Assembly (NCBI GenBank): GCA_003576695.1 | Contig: QOZQ01000002.1 | Coordinates: 248,001 to 312,000 of the forward strand | Length of the DNA stretch: 64,000 nucleotides | Source of the DNA: Taklimakanibacter lacteus | GTDB lineage: Bacteria > Pseudomonadota > Alphaproteobacteria > Rhizobiales > Aestuariivirgaceae | Reading direction: 5' to 3' | The notes under the pieces: model-generated | Database searches by the model: none | Seen by the model: the letters and a program-made list of their open reading frames with translations, nothing else | What the model was told of the DNA's origin: nothing | Position numbers and translations under genes: made by a program | Shown here: one piece after another, positions 7,776 through 15,484 of the stretch | How positions within the stretch are numbered: position 1 is the stretch's first letter | Layout: every line of letters starts with the position of its first letter

Positions 7776-9107
7776 ATGAAGACTATGCTGAAGACTGCAG
7801 CGGCGTTCGGTCTTGCCGCTTTCATCGCCGTTGCCGGCCAATCCAAGGCCGAAGCGTCGGAACTGACCCTGTGCTGGGCGGCCTGGGACCCGGCCAATGC
7901 GCTTGTCGAACTGTCCAAGGACTTCGAGAAGCAGTCGGGCATCACCATGAAATTCGAATTCGTGCCCTGGCCGAATTTCGCCGACCGCATGCTCAATGAA
8001 ATGAATTCGGGCGGCAAGCTGTGCGACCTTCTGATCGGCGACTCGCAATGGATCGGCGGCGCCGCCGAGAACGGCAACTATGTGAAGCTCAATGATTTCT
8101 TCGACAAGGAAGGAATCAAGATGTCGGACTTCGCGCCGGCCACCGTCTATGCCTATTCGACCTGGCCCAAGGGCACGCCGAATTACTGGGCGCTGCCGGC
8201 GATGGGCGATGCCAATGGCTGGTTCTATCGCAAGGACTGGTTCGCCAAGTCTGAATTGCAGGCCGAGTTCAAGTCGAAATACAACCGCGATCTCGGCGTT
8301 CCCAAGACCTGGGACGAGCTCAAGCAGGTGGCGGAGTTCTTCCAGGGCCGCGAGATCGACGGCAAGAAGGTCTATGGCGCGGCGATCTTCACCGAGCGTG
8401 CATCCGAAGGCATCACCATGGGTGCCACCTCGGCGCTCTATTCCTTCGGCTTCAAATATGAGACCGAGCCCGGCTCCTACCGGATGGAAGGTGCCGTCAA
8501 TTCGCCCGATGCCGTCAAGGGCCTCGAATTCTACAAGTCGCTCTACAAATGCTGCACGCCGCCCGGCTATACCGACAGCTATATGGGCGAAGGTCTCGAT
8601 GCGTTCAAATCGGGCCAGGTCGCCATGATGATGAACTGGTTCGCCTTCATGCCGGGCATGTACAAGGACGAGAAGGTCGGCGGCGAGCATGTCGGCTTCT
8701 TCGTCAACCCGGCCCAGAAAGTCGCAGCCTCGACGCTCGGCGGTCAGGGCATCTCGGTCGTCGCCAACACCGACAACATGGACGGCGCGCTCGCCTACAT
8801 CAAATGGTTTGCGCAAACCGACGTGCAGAAGAAATGGTGGTCGCTCGGCGGCTACTCCTGCCTCAATGCGGTGCTGAACGATCCCTCCTTCAAGGACTCG
8901 CAGCCTTTCGCCGCGCAGTTCCTCGATGCGATGGCGGGCGTGCAGGACTTCTGGCAGGAGCCGGCCTATGCCTCGCTCCTCCAGGCCATGCAGAAGCGCC
9001 TGCATGACTATGTCGTCGCCGATCAGGGCACGGCCCAGGAAGCGCTCGACAAGCTGATCGTCGACTGGACCGAGGTCTTCAAGGAAGAAGGCAAGATCAA
9101 CAATTGA
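7776..9107 (+). CDS. ABC transporter substrate-binding protein (family 1) of the Dha operon
   Basis: 443 residues. A signal peptide (MLKTAAAFGLAAFIAVAGQS, cleavage near KAEA-SE) precedes a mature protein that begins ELTLCWAAWDPANALVELSK, a typical family-1 extracellular solute-binding start. The phrases FVPWPNFADRMLNEM and CDLLIGDSQWIGG continue the fold. The ATG at 7776 follows GGAGGAG. It is the first gene of a 10.7-kb operon whose remaining genes encode two permeases, two ATPases and a PTS-dependent dihydroxyacetone-type kinase. The ligand is therefore probably a short hydroxyketone or polyol (C3-C4), which is inferred from context. The many Trp and Tyr residues fit a carbohydrate-binding cleft. 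Confidence 0.88.
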   Translation: MKTMLKTAAAFGLAAFIAVAGQSKAEASELTLCWAAWDPANALVELSKDFEKQSGITMKFEFVPWPNFADRMLNEMNSGGKLCDLLIGDSQWIGGAAENGNYVKLNDFFDKEGIKMSDFAPATVYAYSTWPKGTPNYWALPAMGDANGWFYRKDWFAKSELQAEFKSKYNRDLGVPKTWDELKQVAEFFQGREIDGKKVYGAAIFTERASEGITMGATSALYSFGFKYETEPGSYRMEGAVNSPDAVKGLEFYKSLYKCCTPPGYTDSYMGEGLDAFKSGQVAMMMNWFAFMPGMYKDEKVGGEHVGFFVNPAQKVAASTLGGQGISVVANTDNMDGALAYIKWFAQTDVQKKWWSLGGYSCLNAVLNDPSFKDSQPFAAQFLDAMAGVQDFWQEPAYASLLQAMQKRLHDYVVADQGTAQEALDKLIVDWTEVFKEEGKINN

Positions 9108-9195
9108 CCCTTTGCTCTCCCCATCGCGGGGAGGGCAGGGCAACTGAACTCAACCCATTGTCAGGCGCGCCCCCGGGCTTGACATGAAAGGGCGG

Positions 9196-9217
9196 CCCCG
9201 CCTCCATGGAGGCGGGG
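9196..9217 (+). promoter_or_regulatory. Perfect 22-bp palindrome between binding-protein and permease genes
   Basis: An uninterrupted dyad centred on CCATGG, with GC-rich arms, is followed at once by a second weaker hairpin (GTGCGCTCCAAGAGCAC). It lies 23 bp before the permease start and has no T-run, so it is more likely an mRNA-stabilising or attenuating stem than a full terminator. Such stems commonly allow more binding protein than permease to be made. Confidence 0.6.
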
Positions 9218-9239
9218 TGCGCTCCAAGAGCACCCAGAA

Positions 9240-10214
9240 ATGAGCATGGCGACGACCGAAGATGGAACGGCAGGAAGGATCGCTGATCAGGCAGCGCGGG
9301 GAACCACGCCCGCAATTGCGCGCCGCATCCGCGGGCTCTCCGACAAGGCGATCGCCTGGCTGTTCATCGCGCCGACCATTCTCCTCCTCCTCGCCATCAA
9401 CATCTTCCCGCTGATCTGGACGATCTATCTTTCCTTCACCAATTACCAGGCGAACCGGCCCAACCGGCCGATCACCCATGTCGGCACCAAATGGTATCAG
9501 GACATATTGAGCTCGCCCGATGTCTGGGCGGCGATGCAGGCGACGGCGCATTTCGTCTTCTGGACGATCCTGCTGCAGACGCTGATCGGCTTCGGCCTTG
9601 CCTATCTCATCGACCGCAAATTCCGCGGCCACGCTTTCTGGACGACCATCATCCTGATCCCGATGATGCTGTCGCCGGCAGTGGTCGGCAATTTCTGGAA
9701 ATTCCTCTACCAGCCGCAGATGGGGCTGTTCAATTACATCGTTTCCTTCTTCACCGGCATTGAGCCCTCGTCCTTCGAGATGCTGGGCTCGGTCTCGCTC
9801 TCGCCCTGGTCGATCATCATCGTCGATACCTGGATGTGGACGCCCTATGTGATGCTGATCTGTCTCGCCGGCCTGCGCTCCATTCCCGATTACATCTATG
9901 AGGCGGCCGAGGTCGACCGCGCTTCGCCCTTGCGGCAATTCTGGTCGATCACGCTTCCCATGGCGCTGCCCTTCATCATGCTGGCCGTGCTGTTCCGCGG
10001 CATCGAGAATTTCAAGATGTTCGACATGGTCAATCTCCTGACCGGCGGCGGTCCGGGCTCGACCACCGAAGTGGCTTCCATCACCTTGAAGCGTGAGGCC
10101 TTCGAGAAATGGCGCACCGGCTATTCCTCGGCTTTCGCCATCATCCTGTTCGTCGCCGTCTTCGGTCTCGCCAATATCTATGTGAAGGCCTTGAACCGGG
10201 TGAAGCAGAGATGA
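9240..10214 (+). CDS. ABC transporter permease 1 (MalF-type) of the Dha operon
   Basis: 324 residues with six predicted membrane segments. It has an N-terminal cytoplasmic arm (to about residue 38), then AWLFIAPTILLLLAINIFPLIW. The permease EAA loop appears as YEAAEVDRASPLRQFWSITLP, the contact site for an ATPase subunit. This is the MalF/UgpA side of a CUT1-type carbohydrate importer. The ribosome site before ATG 9240 is weak (a second ATG follows at 9246). The stop overlaps the next start by four bases (ATGA), so it is translationally coupled to permease 2. Confidence 0.9.
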   Translation: MSMATTEDGTAGRIADQAARGTTPAIARRIRGLSDKAIAWLFIAPTILLLLAINIFPLIWTIYLSFTNYQANRPNRPITHVGTKWYQDILSSPDVWAAMQATAHFVFWTILLQTLIGFGLAYLIDRKFRGHAFWTTIILIPMMLSPAVVGNFWKFLYQPQMGLFNYIVSFFTGIEPSSFEMLGSVSLSPWSIIIVDTWMWTPYVMLICLAGLRSIPDYIYEAAEVDRASPLRQFWSITLPMALPFIMLAVLFRGIENFKMFDMVNLLTGGGPGSTTEVASITLKREAFEKWRTGYSSAFAIILFVAVFGLANIYVKALNRVKQR

Positions 10215-11167
10215 GCCAGGCCCTGACCACCGCCCATTCCGTCGTGGCGCCGACGCCGCTCGCCAGGCGCATCGCCGCCACCATCGTCATCCTCTATGCG
10301 CTGGTGTCGATGATCCCGCTCGCCTGGATCCTGATGACCGGCTTCAAGACGCCGCCCGATTCGATCGCCTATCCGCCGAAGCTGGTGTTCCAGCCCTCGC
10401 TCGAGGGCTATTGCAATCTCTTCACCACCCGCACCCGCCAGACCGCCGACTATATCCAGTCGCTGGGTCCGCCGCAGACGATCTGCGATGAGATCACCCG
10501 CAAGCGCGACATGGTCATCGCCGGACCGTCCAATTATGCGCCGCGCTTCTGGAACTCGCTCATCATCGCCTTCGGCTCGACCTTCTTCGCCGTCTCGCTC
10601 GGCGTGCTCTCGGCCTATGCCTTTTCGCGTTTCCGCATCCCGCTCGCAGACGATCTGCTGTTCTTCATCCTGTCGACGCGCATGATGCCGCCGATCGCCG
10701 TCGCCATCCCGATCTATCTCATGTACCGCAAGCTCGGCCTCTCCGACACGGCGCTCGGCATGATCCTGCTCTATACGGCGGTCAATGTGTCGCTCGCGGT
10801 GTGGCTGCTCAAGGGCTTCATCGACGAGATCCCCAGGGAATATGAGGAGGCGGCGATGATCGACGGCTATACGCGCCTTCATGCCTTCTTCAAGGTCGTG
10901 CTGCCGCAGGCGGCGACCGGCATTGCCGCCACCGCGATCTTCTGCCTGATCTTCGCCTGGAACGAATATGCCTTCGCGGTGCTGCTGACCTCGGGCGAAG
11001 CCCAGACGGCGCCGCCTTTCATCCCGACCATCATCGGCGAGGGCGGCATGGATTGGCCGGCCGTCGGCGCCGGCACCACGCTCTTCCTCATTCCACTGCT
11101 GGTCTTCACCGTGCTGTTGCGCAAGCATCTGCTGCGCGGCATCACTTTCGGCGCGGTGCGCAAATGA
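10211..11167 (+). CDS. ABC transporter permease 2 (MalG-type) of the Dha operon
   Basis: 318 residues, six membrane segments, with the EAA motif EEAAMIDGYTRLHAFFKVVLP near residue 210. Between helix 1 and helix 2 there is a longer extracytoplasmic loop than usual (about residues 65-120, containing YCNLF and TICDEITRKRD with two Cys). This is a distinctive feature that could contact the binding protein. It begins within the stop codon of permease 1 and ends within the start of the 62-residue membrane protein, both ATGA overlaps. With permease 1 it forms the membrane channel. Confidence 0.9.
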   Translation: MSQALTTAHSVVAPTPLARRIAATIVILYALVSMIPLAWILMTGFKTPPDSIAYPPKLVFQPSLEGYCNLFTTRTRQTADYIQSLGPPQTICDEITRKRDMVIAGPSNYAPRFWNSLIIAFGSTFFAVSLGVLSAYAFSRFRIPLADDLLFFILSTRMMPPIAVAIPIYLMYRKLGLSDTALGMILLYTAVNVSLAVWLLKGFIDEIPREYEEAAMIDGYTRLHAFFKVVLPQAATGIAATAIFCLIFAWNEYAFAVLLTSGEAQTAPPFIPTIIGEGGMDWPAVGAGTTLFLIPLLVFTVLLRKHLLRGITFGAVRK

Positions 11168-11352
11168 GCGATCTCCTCAACCGGCTTCTCCGCCTGCGCC
11201 GCGGCCCGTGGGAAAATCTGGCGACCATCGTCATCGCACTGGGTGTCCTGATGCTGCTCCAGCCTCTGTCGCTGACGCTCTACACCTATTCCTTCGCCAC
11301 CATGCTGGCGGGGACGCTGATGTTCGTCATCGTGTCGAAGTTTCCGGAATAG
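11164..11352 (+). CDS. Small membrane protein of the ABC transporter (62 residues), unknown role
   Basis: A 62-residue protein with a basic cytoplasmic start (LLNRLLRLRRGPWEN) and two hydrophobic stretches (TIVIALGVLMLLQPL and YSFATMLAGTLMFVIVSKF). Its ATG overlaps the stop of permease 2 (ATGA), so it is made with the transporter. A small hydrophobic gene at this position recalls GlpU of the rhizobial glycerol ABC transporter. I do not see clear similarity to that family and keep it unnamed. It may be an accessory membrane subunit. Confidence 0.75.
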   Translation: MSDLLNRLLRLRRGPWENLATIVIALGVLMLLQPLSLTLYTYSFATMLAGTLMFVIVSKFPE

Positions 11353-11402
11353 GTGATGATGATGTCGGAAAGAATCATCAGCTATACCGTCCACGCCAAT
11401 TC

Positions 11403-11590
11403 CTCCCTCCACCGCCGAAGGCGGGGAGGGTGGCGCGCGGAACGCGCGACGGGTGGGGTGTCTATGCGAGGGAGGTCTCGCAAACGTGACAATTTGCGAG
11501 CACTTCAGGCCAATCATCGGACATGTCCCGGTGGAGAGACCCCACCCGGCGCTTCGCGCCACCCTCCCCGCGCTGCGCGCGGCGGAGGGA
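11403..11590. repeat. Family B long palindromic repeat, copy 1
   Basis: 188 bp bounded by inverted ends CTCCCTCC-ACCGCC and GGCGGAGGGA. Inner paired blocks are GGGTGGGGTGTCTATGCGAG and GAGAGACCCCACCC. The centre is asymmetric (TTTGCGAGCACTTCAGGCCA). Copies 2 (39470-39702, inverted orientation) and 3 (46794-46965) share centre and ends. It is inserted within the Dha operon between the small membrane protein and the first ATPase. Confidence 0.85.
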
Positions 11591-11628
11591 GATCGGGGCC
11601 TGGTCATGACGAGCGGGGGATATAAGCG

Positions 11629-12732
11629 ATGGCTGAAATCCGCGTCGAGAACCTGCGCAAGGCCTTTGGCGATTTCATCGCGGTGAAGGATCAGAGCTTC
11701 ACCATCCCGGACGGCTCTTTCTTCTGCCTGCTCGGGCCCTCGGGCTGCGGCAAGACGACGACCTTGCGCATGATCGCCGGTCTCGAGCTGCCGACCTCGG
11801 GGCGCATCCTGCTGGGTGGCGAGGATGTCGCCTTCAAGCGGGCCTCGGAGCGCGACATCGCCTTCGTCTTCCAGCTCTTCGCGCTTTATCCGCATATGAA
11901 TGTCAGACGCAATATCGGCTTTCCGCTGGTATGCCAAAACGTGCCCTGGGCCGAAATCAAGACGCGCGTCGAGGAGACGGCGAAGCTGCTCCGCATCGAT
12001 CATCTGCTCGACAAATCCGTGTCGGGCCTCGCCGGCGGCGACCGCCAGCGCGTCGCGCTGGGTCGCGCCATCGTGCGCCGGCCGCTGGCCTTCCTCATGG
12101 ACGAGCCTCTGGGCACGCTCGACACCGAATTCCGTGATCTCATGTGCGAGGAACTGCGTCATCTCCACGACCGCATCAAGGCGACGACCGTCTATGTGAC
12201 CCATGATCAGCTCGAGGCCATGTCGATGGCCGACCATATCGCCATCATGAACAGCGGCCGGGTCGAGCAACTGGGCACGCCGCAGGAGATCTATGACCGC
12301 CCCGCCACCATGTTCGTCGCCGATTTCGTCGGCTCGCCGTCGATGAATCTCATTCCCGTCGGCGATCGGCTCGCCAAGGGCGCGAAGACGCTCGCGGTCT
12401 CGGGCGCCAGCATCGCCATTCCGGAAATGCGCGAGGATGCGCCGGCCGAGGAGATCGTGCTGGGCGCGAGGCCGGAACATATCCGCTTCGATGATGCTTC
12501 GGCCTATCGCGGCGAAGTCTTCGGCACCGAATATCTTGGCACCATGCAGATCGTGACCGTGAAAGTGCCTCAAGGGCGGGTGAAGGTGAAAGTGCCGGCG
12601 AGCCTCCATGTGAAAAGCGGCGAGCAGGTCGGGCTGACTTTCCTGGGCGACCGCCTGTCGCTCTTCGACAAGGGCTCGGGCCGCGTCATCCGCTCGGCCT
12701 TGCATGATGCGCAGGCATCGGGGGGAATGTGA
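11629..12732 (+). CDS. ABC transporter ATP-binding protein 1 of the Dha operon, with atypical signature motif
   Basis: 367 residues. An N-terminal ATPase domain (Walker A GPSGCGKTTT, Q-loop FVFQLFALYPH, Walker B LAFLMDEPLGTLD, H-loop YVTHDQ) is followed by a C-terminal TOBE/OB-type regulatory region. The C-loop reads LAGGDRQRV instead of the usual LSGGQ. Two different ATPases are encoded in the operon, so they probably form a heterodimer in which this subunit contributes a modified ATP site. The start at 11629 follows GCGGGGGA at a distance. A 188-bp palindromic repeat separates it from the upstream transporter genes. Confidence 0.9.
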   Translation: MAEIRVENLRKAFGDFIAVKDQSFTIPDGSFFCLLGPSGCGKTTTLRMIAGLELPTSGRILLGGEDVAFKRASERDIAFVFQLFALYPHMNVRRNIGFPLVCQNVPWAEIKTRVEETAKLLRIDHLLDKSVSGLAGGDRQRVALGRAIVRRPLAFLMDEPLGTLDTEFRDLMCEELRHLHDRIKATTVYVTHDQLEAMSMADHIAIMNSGRVEQLGTPQEIYDRPATMFVADFVGSPSMNLIPVGDRLAKGAKTLAVSGASIAIPEMREDAPAEEIVLGARPEHIRFDDASAYRGEVFGTEYLGTMQIVTVKVPQGRVKVKVPASLHVKSGEQVGLTFLGDRLSLFDKGSGRVIRSALHDAQASGGM

Positions 12733-12775
12733 TGCGTGCCGAACTGCTTCGATTGAGCCCTGGCGCTCTCTCAGG

Positions 12776-12961
12776 CTTTCCCTTCTCCCGCTTGCGGGAG
12801 AAGGTGGCCGACAGGCCGGATGAGGGTGTTGGTACAGCTTCTTCACAGTCGAAATGCTTGTTCCGAGCGATCTCCTCAGAAACGACGCGCAGTCATCACA
12901 TTGTAAGAACACCCTCATCCGGCCTTCGGCCACCTTCTCCCGCAAGCGGGAGAAGGGGAAA
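12776..12961. repeat. Long palindromic repeat C
   Basis: About 185 bp with near-perfect inverted ends (TTTCCCTTCTCCCGCTTGCG and its inverse), then inner pairs GGCCGGATGAGGGTGT and ACACCCTCATCCGGCC. The centre is asymmetric. Only one full copy lies in this window. It separates the two ATPase genes. Confidence 0.8.
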
Positions 12962-12990
12962 CCCGGCGTTGGCGGGTGGTGGAGGGCCGC

Positions 12991-14004
12991 ATGGCTGACA
13001 TTTCGCTGCGCAATGTCAGCAAGCGCTTCAAGTCGGTGACGGCGATCGACGGCCTGTCGCTCGAGATCGCAGATGGCCAGTTCACGGTGCTGCTGGGGCC
13101 GACGGGCGCCGGCAAGACGACGACCTTGCGCATCGTCGCCGGGCTGGAGAAGCCGGACCAGGGCGAAGTATGGATCGACGGCCGCAATGCGCAAGACCTC
13201 GAGCCCGCATCGCGCGACGTCACCTTCGTCTTCCAGCAATATTCGCTCTATCCGCATTTGAGCGTCTTCGACAATCTGGCCTTTCCCTTGCGCAGCCCGG
13301 CGCGCCGCGTGGCCGAGCCCGAAATAAGGAAGCGCGTCGAGGACGTGGCCTCGCTGCTGCGCATCGCCCACAAGCTCAAGAACAAGTCGACGCAATTGTC
13401 GGGCGGCGAGATGCAGCGCGTCGCCATTGGCCGCGCCCTGGTGAGGAGCCCCGCCATCTATCTGATGGACGAGCCGCTCTCCTCGCTCGACGCCAAATTG
13501 CGCGGCGATCTCCGCCTTGAGCTGAAGCGCATCCAGCAGGATCTGGGCGCCACCATTCTTTATGTCACGCATGACCAGATCGAGGCCATGACCATGGCTA
13601 ACCGGATCGGCGTCATCGACAAGGGGAGCCTCATCCAGGTGGGAAGCCCGCGCGAGATCTATGAAGACCCGGATTCGGTCTATGTCGCCCAGCGTTTCGG
13701 CCAGCCGCAGATCAATCTCCTGCCCGCCGGACTGCTGCCCAATGGCGCCTTGCCCCGGAACGCGGTGACGGTGGGCGCCCGCACCGAGCATCTGGGGCTG
13801 AAGAAGGACCGGAGCGGCCAGGCTCTCGTCGAATGGGTGGAACATCTGGGCGACCAGAACCATTTGCATTTGCGCCTGGGCGAGCACCAGATCACCACCT
13901 TGACGCCGCCCGATACGCCGTTCAAATCCGGTGACCAGGTGGCGGTGGAGCTGATGAAGCCGCTTTATTTCGATGCCCGGGGCGTCAGACTGAGGAGTGC
14001 GTGA
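12991..14004 (+). CDS. ABC transporter ATP-binding protein 2 of the Dha operon
   Basis: 337 residues with a fully canonical nucleotide-binding domain: Walker A GPTGAGKTTT, Q-loop FVFQQYSLYPH, signature LSGGEMQRVAIGRAL, Walker B IYLMDEPLSSLDAK, H-loop YVTHDQIEAM. A TOBE-like C-terminal part ends near residue 337. ATG 12991 is chosen because GGTGGAGG lies seven bases upstream; an in-frame GTG at 12976 is less likely. It pairs with the atypical ATPase encoded just upstream. The following dhaL start lies only three bases past its stop. Confidence 0.9.
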   Translation: MADISLRNVSKRFKSVTAIDGLSLEIADGQFTVLLGPTGAGKTTTLRIVAGLEKPDQGEVWIDGRNAQDLEPASRDVTFVFQQYSLYPHLSVFDNLAFPLRSPARRVAEPEIRKRVEDVASLLRIAHKLKNKSTQLSGGEMQRVAIGRALVRSPAIYLMDEPLSSLDAKLRGDLRLELKRIQQDLGATILYVTHDQIEAMTMANRIGVIDKGSLIQVGSPREIYEDPDSVYVAQRFGQPQINLLPAGLLPNGALPRNAVTVGARTEHLGLKKDRSGQALVEWVEHLGDQNHLHLRLGEHQITTLTPPDTPFKSGDQVAVELMKPLYFDARGVRLRSA

Positions 14005-14006
14005 GA

Positions 14007-14606
14007 ATGCCGGATCTCGGCAAAATGCTGGATGTCGTGGCTGAGCGCCTCATCGCCCATGCGGAGGAATTGACGGCGCTCGATTCGGCCATTGGCGATG
14101 CCGATCACGGCCTCAATATGAAGCGCGGCTTTGAGGCTGTGCTGGCCGACAAAGTGAATATCCTGGCGAAGCCGCTGCCCGAGGCGCTGAAGGCCATAGG
14201 CATGACGCTGGTGATGAAAGTGGGCGGCGCCTCCGGCCCGCTCTACGGCACTCTCTTTATGACCCTTGGCAAGGAATTGCCGGCCGAGCCTTCGCTCGCC
14301 GATGCGGCCAGGGCTCTCACCGCCGCGGTCGAGGCGGTCAAGGCGCGCGGCAAGGCCGATTTCGACAACAAGACCATGCTCGATGTCCTTGGTCCCGTCG
14401 CCCGGCATCTGGGCAATGGATCGGCGACCTTTGACAGCGTGCGCAAACTCGCCCATGACCGTGCCGAGGCGACCGTGCCCATGAAGGCGATCAAGGGGCG
14501 GGCGTCCTTTCTGGGCGAGCGCTCGATCGGCCATATGGATCCGGGCGCGCGCTCGAGCGAATTGATGATCACCGCGATATGTGATGGGCTGGAAGATAAG
14601 GGATGA
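14007..14606 (+). CDS. dhaL: Dihydroxyacetone kinase subunit DhaL (ADP-binding)
   Basis: 199 residues, matching the length of PTS-type DhaL. The Mg-ADP site appears as SAIGDADHGLNMKRG, the same sequence type as Escherichia coli DhaL, with the three metal-binding Asp/His positions. GGASGPLYGTLF and KGRASFLGERSIGHMDPGA are further family marks. In PTS-type kinases DhaL holds a permanently bound ADP that is rephosphorylated by DhaM, then passes phosphate to the substrate held by DhaK. ATG 14007 (GAGGAG ten bases upstream) is favoured over GTG 14001. It begins the kinase half of the operon. Confidence 0.93.
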   Translation: MPDLGKMLDVVAERLIAHAEELTALDSAIGDADHGLNMKRGFEAVLADKVNILAKPLPEALKAIGMTLVMKVGGASGPLYGTLFMTLGKELPAEPSLADAARALTAAVEAVKARGKADFDNKTMLDVLGPVARHLGNGSATFDSVRKLAHDRAEATVPMKAIKGRASFLGERSIGHMDPGARSSELMITAICDGLEDKG

Positions 14607-14639
14607 AAATGCATCTGATCTCGGCCCCACCAACCACCC

Positions 14640-14738
14640 GTCACCCCGGCGAAAGCCGGGGCCCATTAAATTCTTTCCAGTTGAGCAGCACCTCCCGCGT
14701 TGCACTTATTCAGGGGGTCCCGGCTTTCGCCGGGATGG
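14640..14738. repeat. Family A palindromic repeat, copy 2
   Basis: Same ends as copy 1 (GTCACCCCGGCGAAAGCCGG and its inverse), ~99 bp, interior ATTAAATTC...ACTTATTCAGGGGG. It lies between dhaL and dhaM inside the operon. Confidence 0.85.
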
Positions 14739-14786
14739 CAATGTATGGAAGAGTGCAATCAATGCAGGCCATGTGGAGTGTGAGAA

Positions 14787-15185
14787 ATGCGGGCTAACGA
14801 CAAGGTCGGCATCGTCATCGTCTCGCACTCGCCCGATGTGGCGCGGGGCACCGCTGACATGGTTCGCCAGATGGTGGGCGAGGACGTGCCTCTGGGCTAT
14901 TGCGGCGGCAATCCCGATGGCGGGCTTGGCACCGATGTGGCGAAGATCCTGAAGGCGATCGATGAAGCCTGGTCGGAGAAAGGTGTCGCCATCCTGGTCG
15001 ATCTGGGTGGTGCTGAGACCAACAGCGAAATGGCGGTCGAGATGCTCGATCCCGAAAGGCAGGGAAAGGTAGTGATCTGCAACGCCCCGATCGTCGAGGG
15101 CGCCGTGATGGCGGCGACCGAAGCCTGGGGCGGCGCCTCGCTCGAGGACGTCCGGCGCACTGCCGAGGAGCTGTCGCCGCAATGA
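14787..15185 (+). CDS. dhaM: DhaM, EIIA-Man-type phosphotransfer subunit
   Basis: 132 residues: a single EIIA(mannose)-like domain. The start KVGIVIVSHSPDVARGTADM carries the phosphorylated His in VSHS. GGNPDGGLGTDVAKI and VDLGGAETNSEMAVE are DhaM hallmarks. Escherichia coli DhaM is a three-domain fusion of IIA, HPr and a partial enzyme I; here only the IIA part is present, and HPr and a complete enzyme I are separate downstream genes. It transfers phosphate from HPr to the ADP on DhaL. GGAG lies upstream of ATG 14787, and its stop overlaps the HPr start (ATGA). Confidence 0.92.
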   Translation: MRANDKVGIVIVSHSPDVARGTADMVRQMVGEDVPLGYCGGNPDGGLGTDVAKILKAIDEAWSEKGVAILVDLGGAETNSEMAVEMLDPERQGKVVICNAPIVEGAVMAATEAWGGASLEDVRRTAEELSPQ

Positions 15186-15484
15186 ATGACTGGAAATCAT
15201 CTTCGGTCGTGATCAGGCATGAGGTCGGCCTGCATGCAAGGCCCTCGGTGAAGCTCACCAAGCTCGCCAAGACCTTCGCCTCGACGATCCAGATCTCAGG
15301 CTCGCCTGAGGGGCCGTGGATCGATGCCAAGAGCATCGTCAAGGTCATGGCCATGAAGGCGAAGCAGGATTCGACGCTTTATCTGCGGGCGAGCGGCGGT
15401 GACGCCGCTTCCGCTGTCGACGCGCTCAGAGGCCTGGTCGAACGGGACTTCGATGAGGATGCAGCCCATGCGGCATCCGGTTGA
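15182..15484 (+). CDS. HPr-family phosphocarrier protein
   Basis: 100 residues. The active-site block VIRHEVGLHARPSVKLTKLA places the phosphorylated His at residue 18. A Ser in the DAKSIVKVM region corresponds to the regulatory Ser-46 position of classical HPr, although no kinase is encoded nearby. It relays phosphate from the enzyme I encoded next to DhaM. It overlaps dhaM by four bases and runs 17 bases into the enzyme I gene. A dedicated HPr beside DhaM suggests a private relay separate from any genome-wide nitrogen PTS. Confidence 0.93.
   Translation: MNDWKSSSVVIRHEVGLHARPSVKLTKLAKTFASTIQISGSPEGPWIDAKSIVKVMAMKAKQDSTLYLRASGGDAASAVDALRGLVERDFDEDAAHAASG

Noticed and set aside
11164-11352. 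Naming the small membrane protein GlpU/DUF2160
   Set aside because: Position is similar to the rhizobial glycerol transporter but the sequence does not show the features I associate with that family.
11403-11590. Intrinsic terminator inside the Dha operon
   Set aside because: The palindrome lacks a T-run and recurs elsewhere as a repeat family, so it is better described as a repeat.
10879-13887. 1002-codon open frame on the minus strand
   Set aside because: It is antisense to well-supported permease and ATPase genes and crosses two repeats. Its protein is rich in Arg, His, Asp and Gly without any domain, as expected from the complement of GC-rich codons.
7776-14004. Calling the importer a glycerol transporter (GlpVSTPQ)
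   Set aside because: Two ATPases and a small membrane gene fit, but the binding protein is much shorter than GlpV and the operon encodes a ketone kinase rather than GlpK/GlpD.
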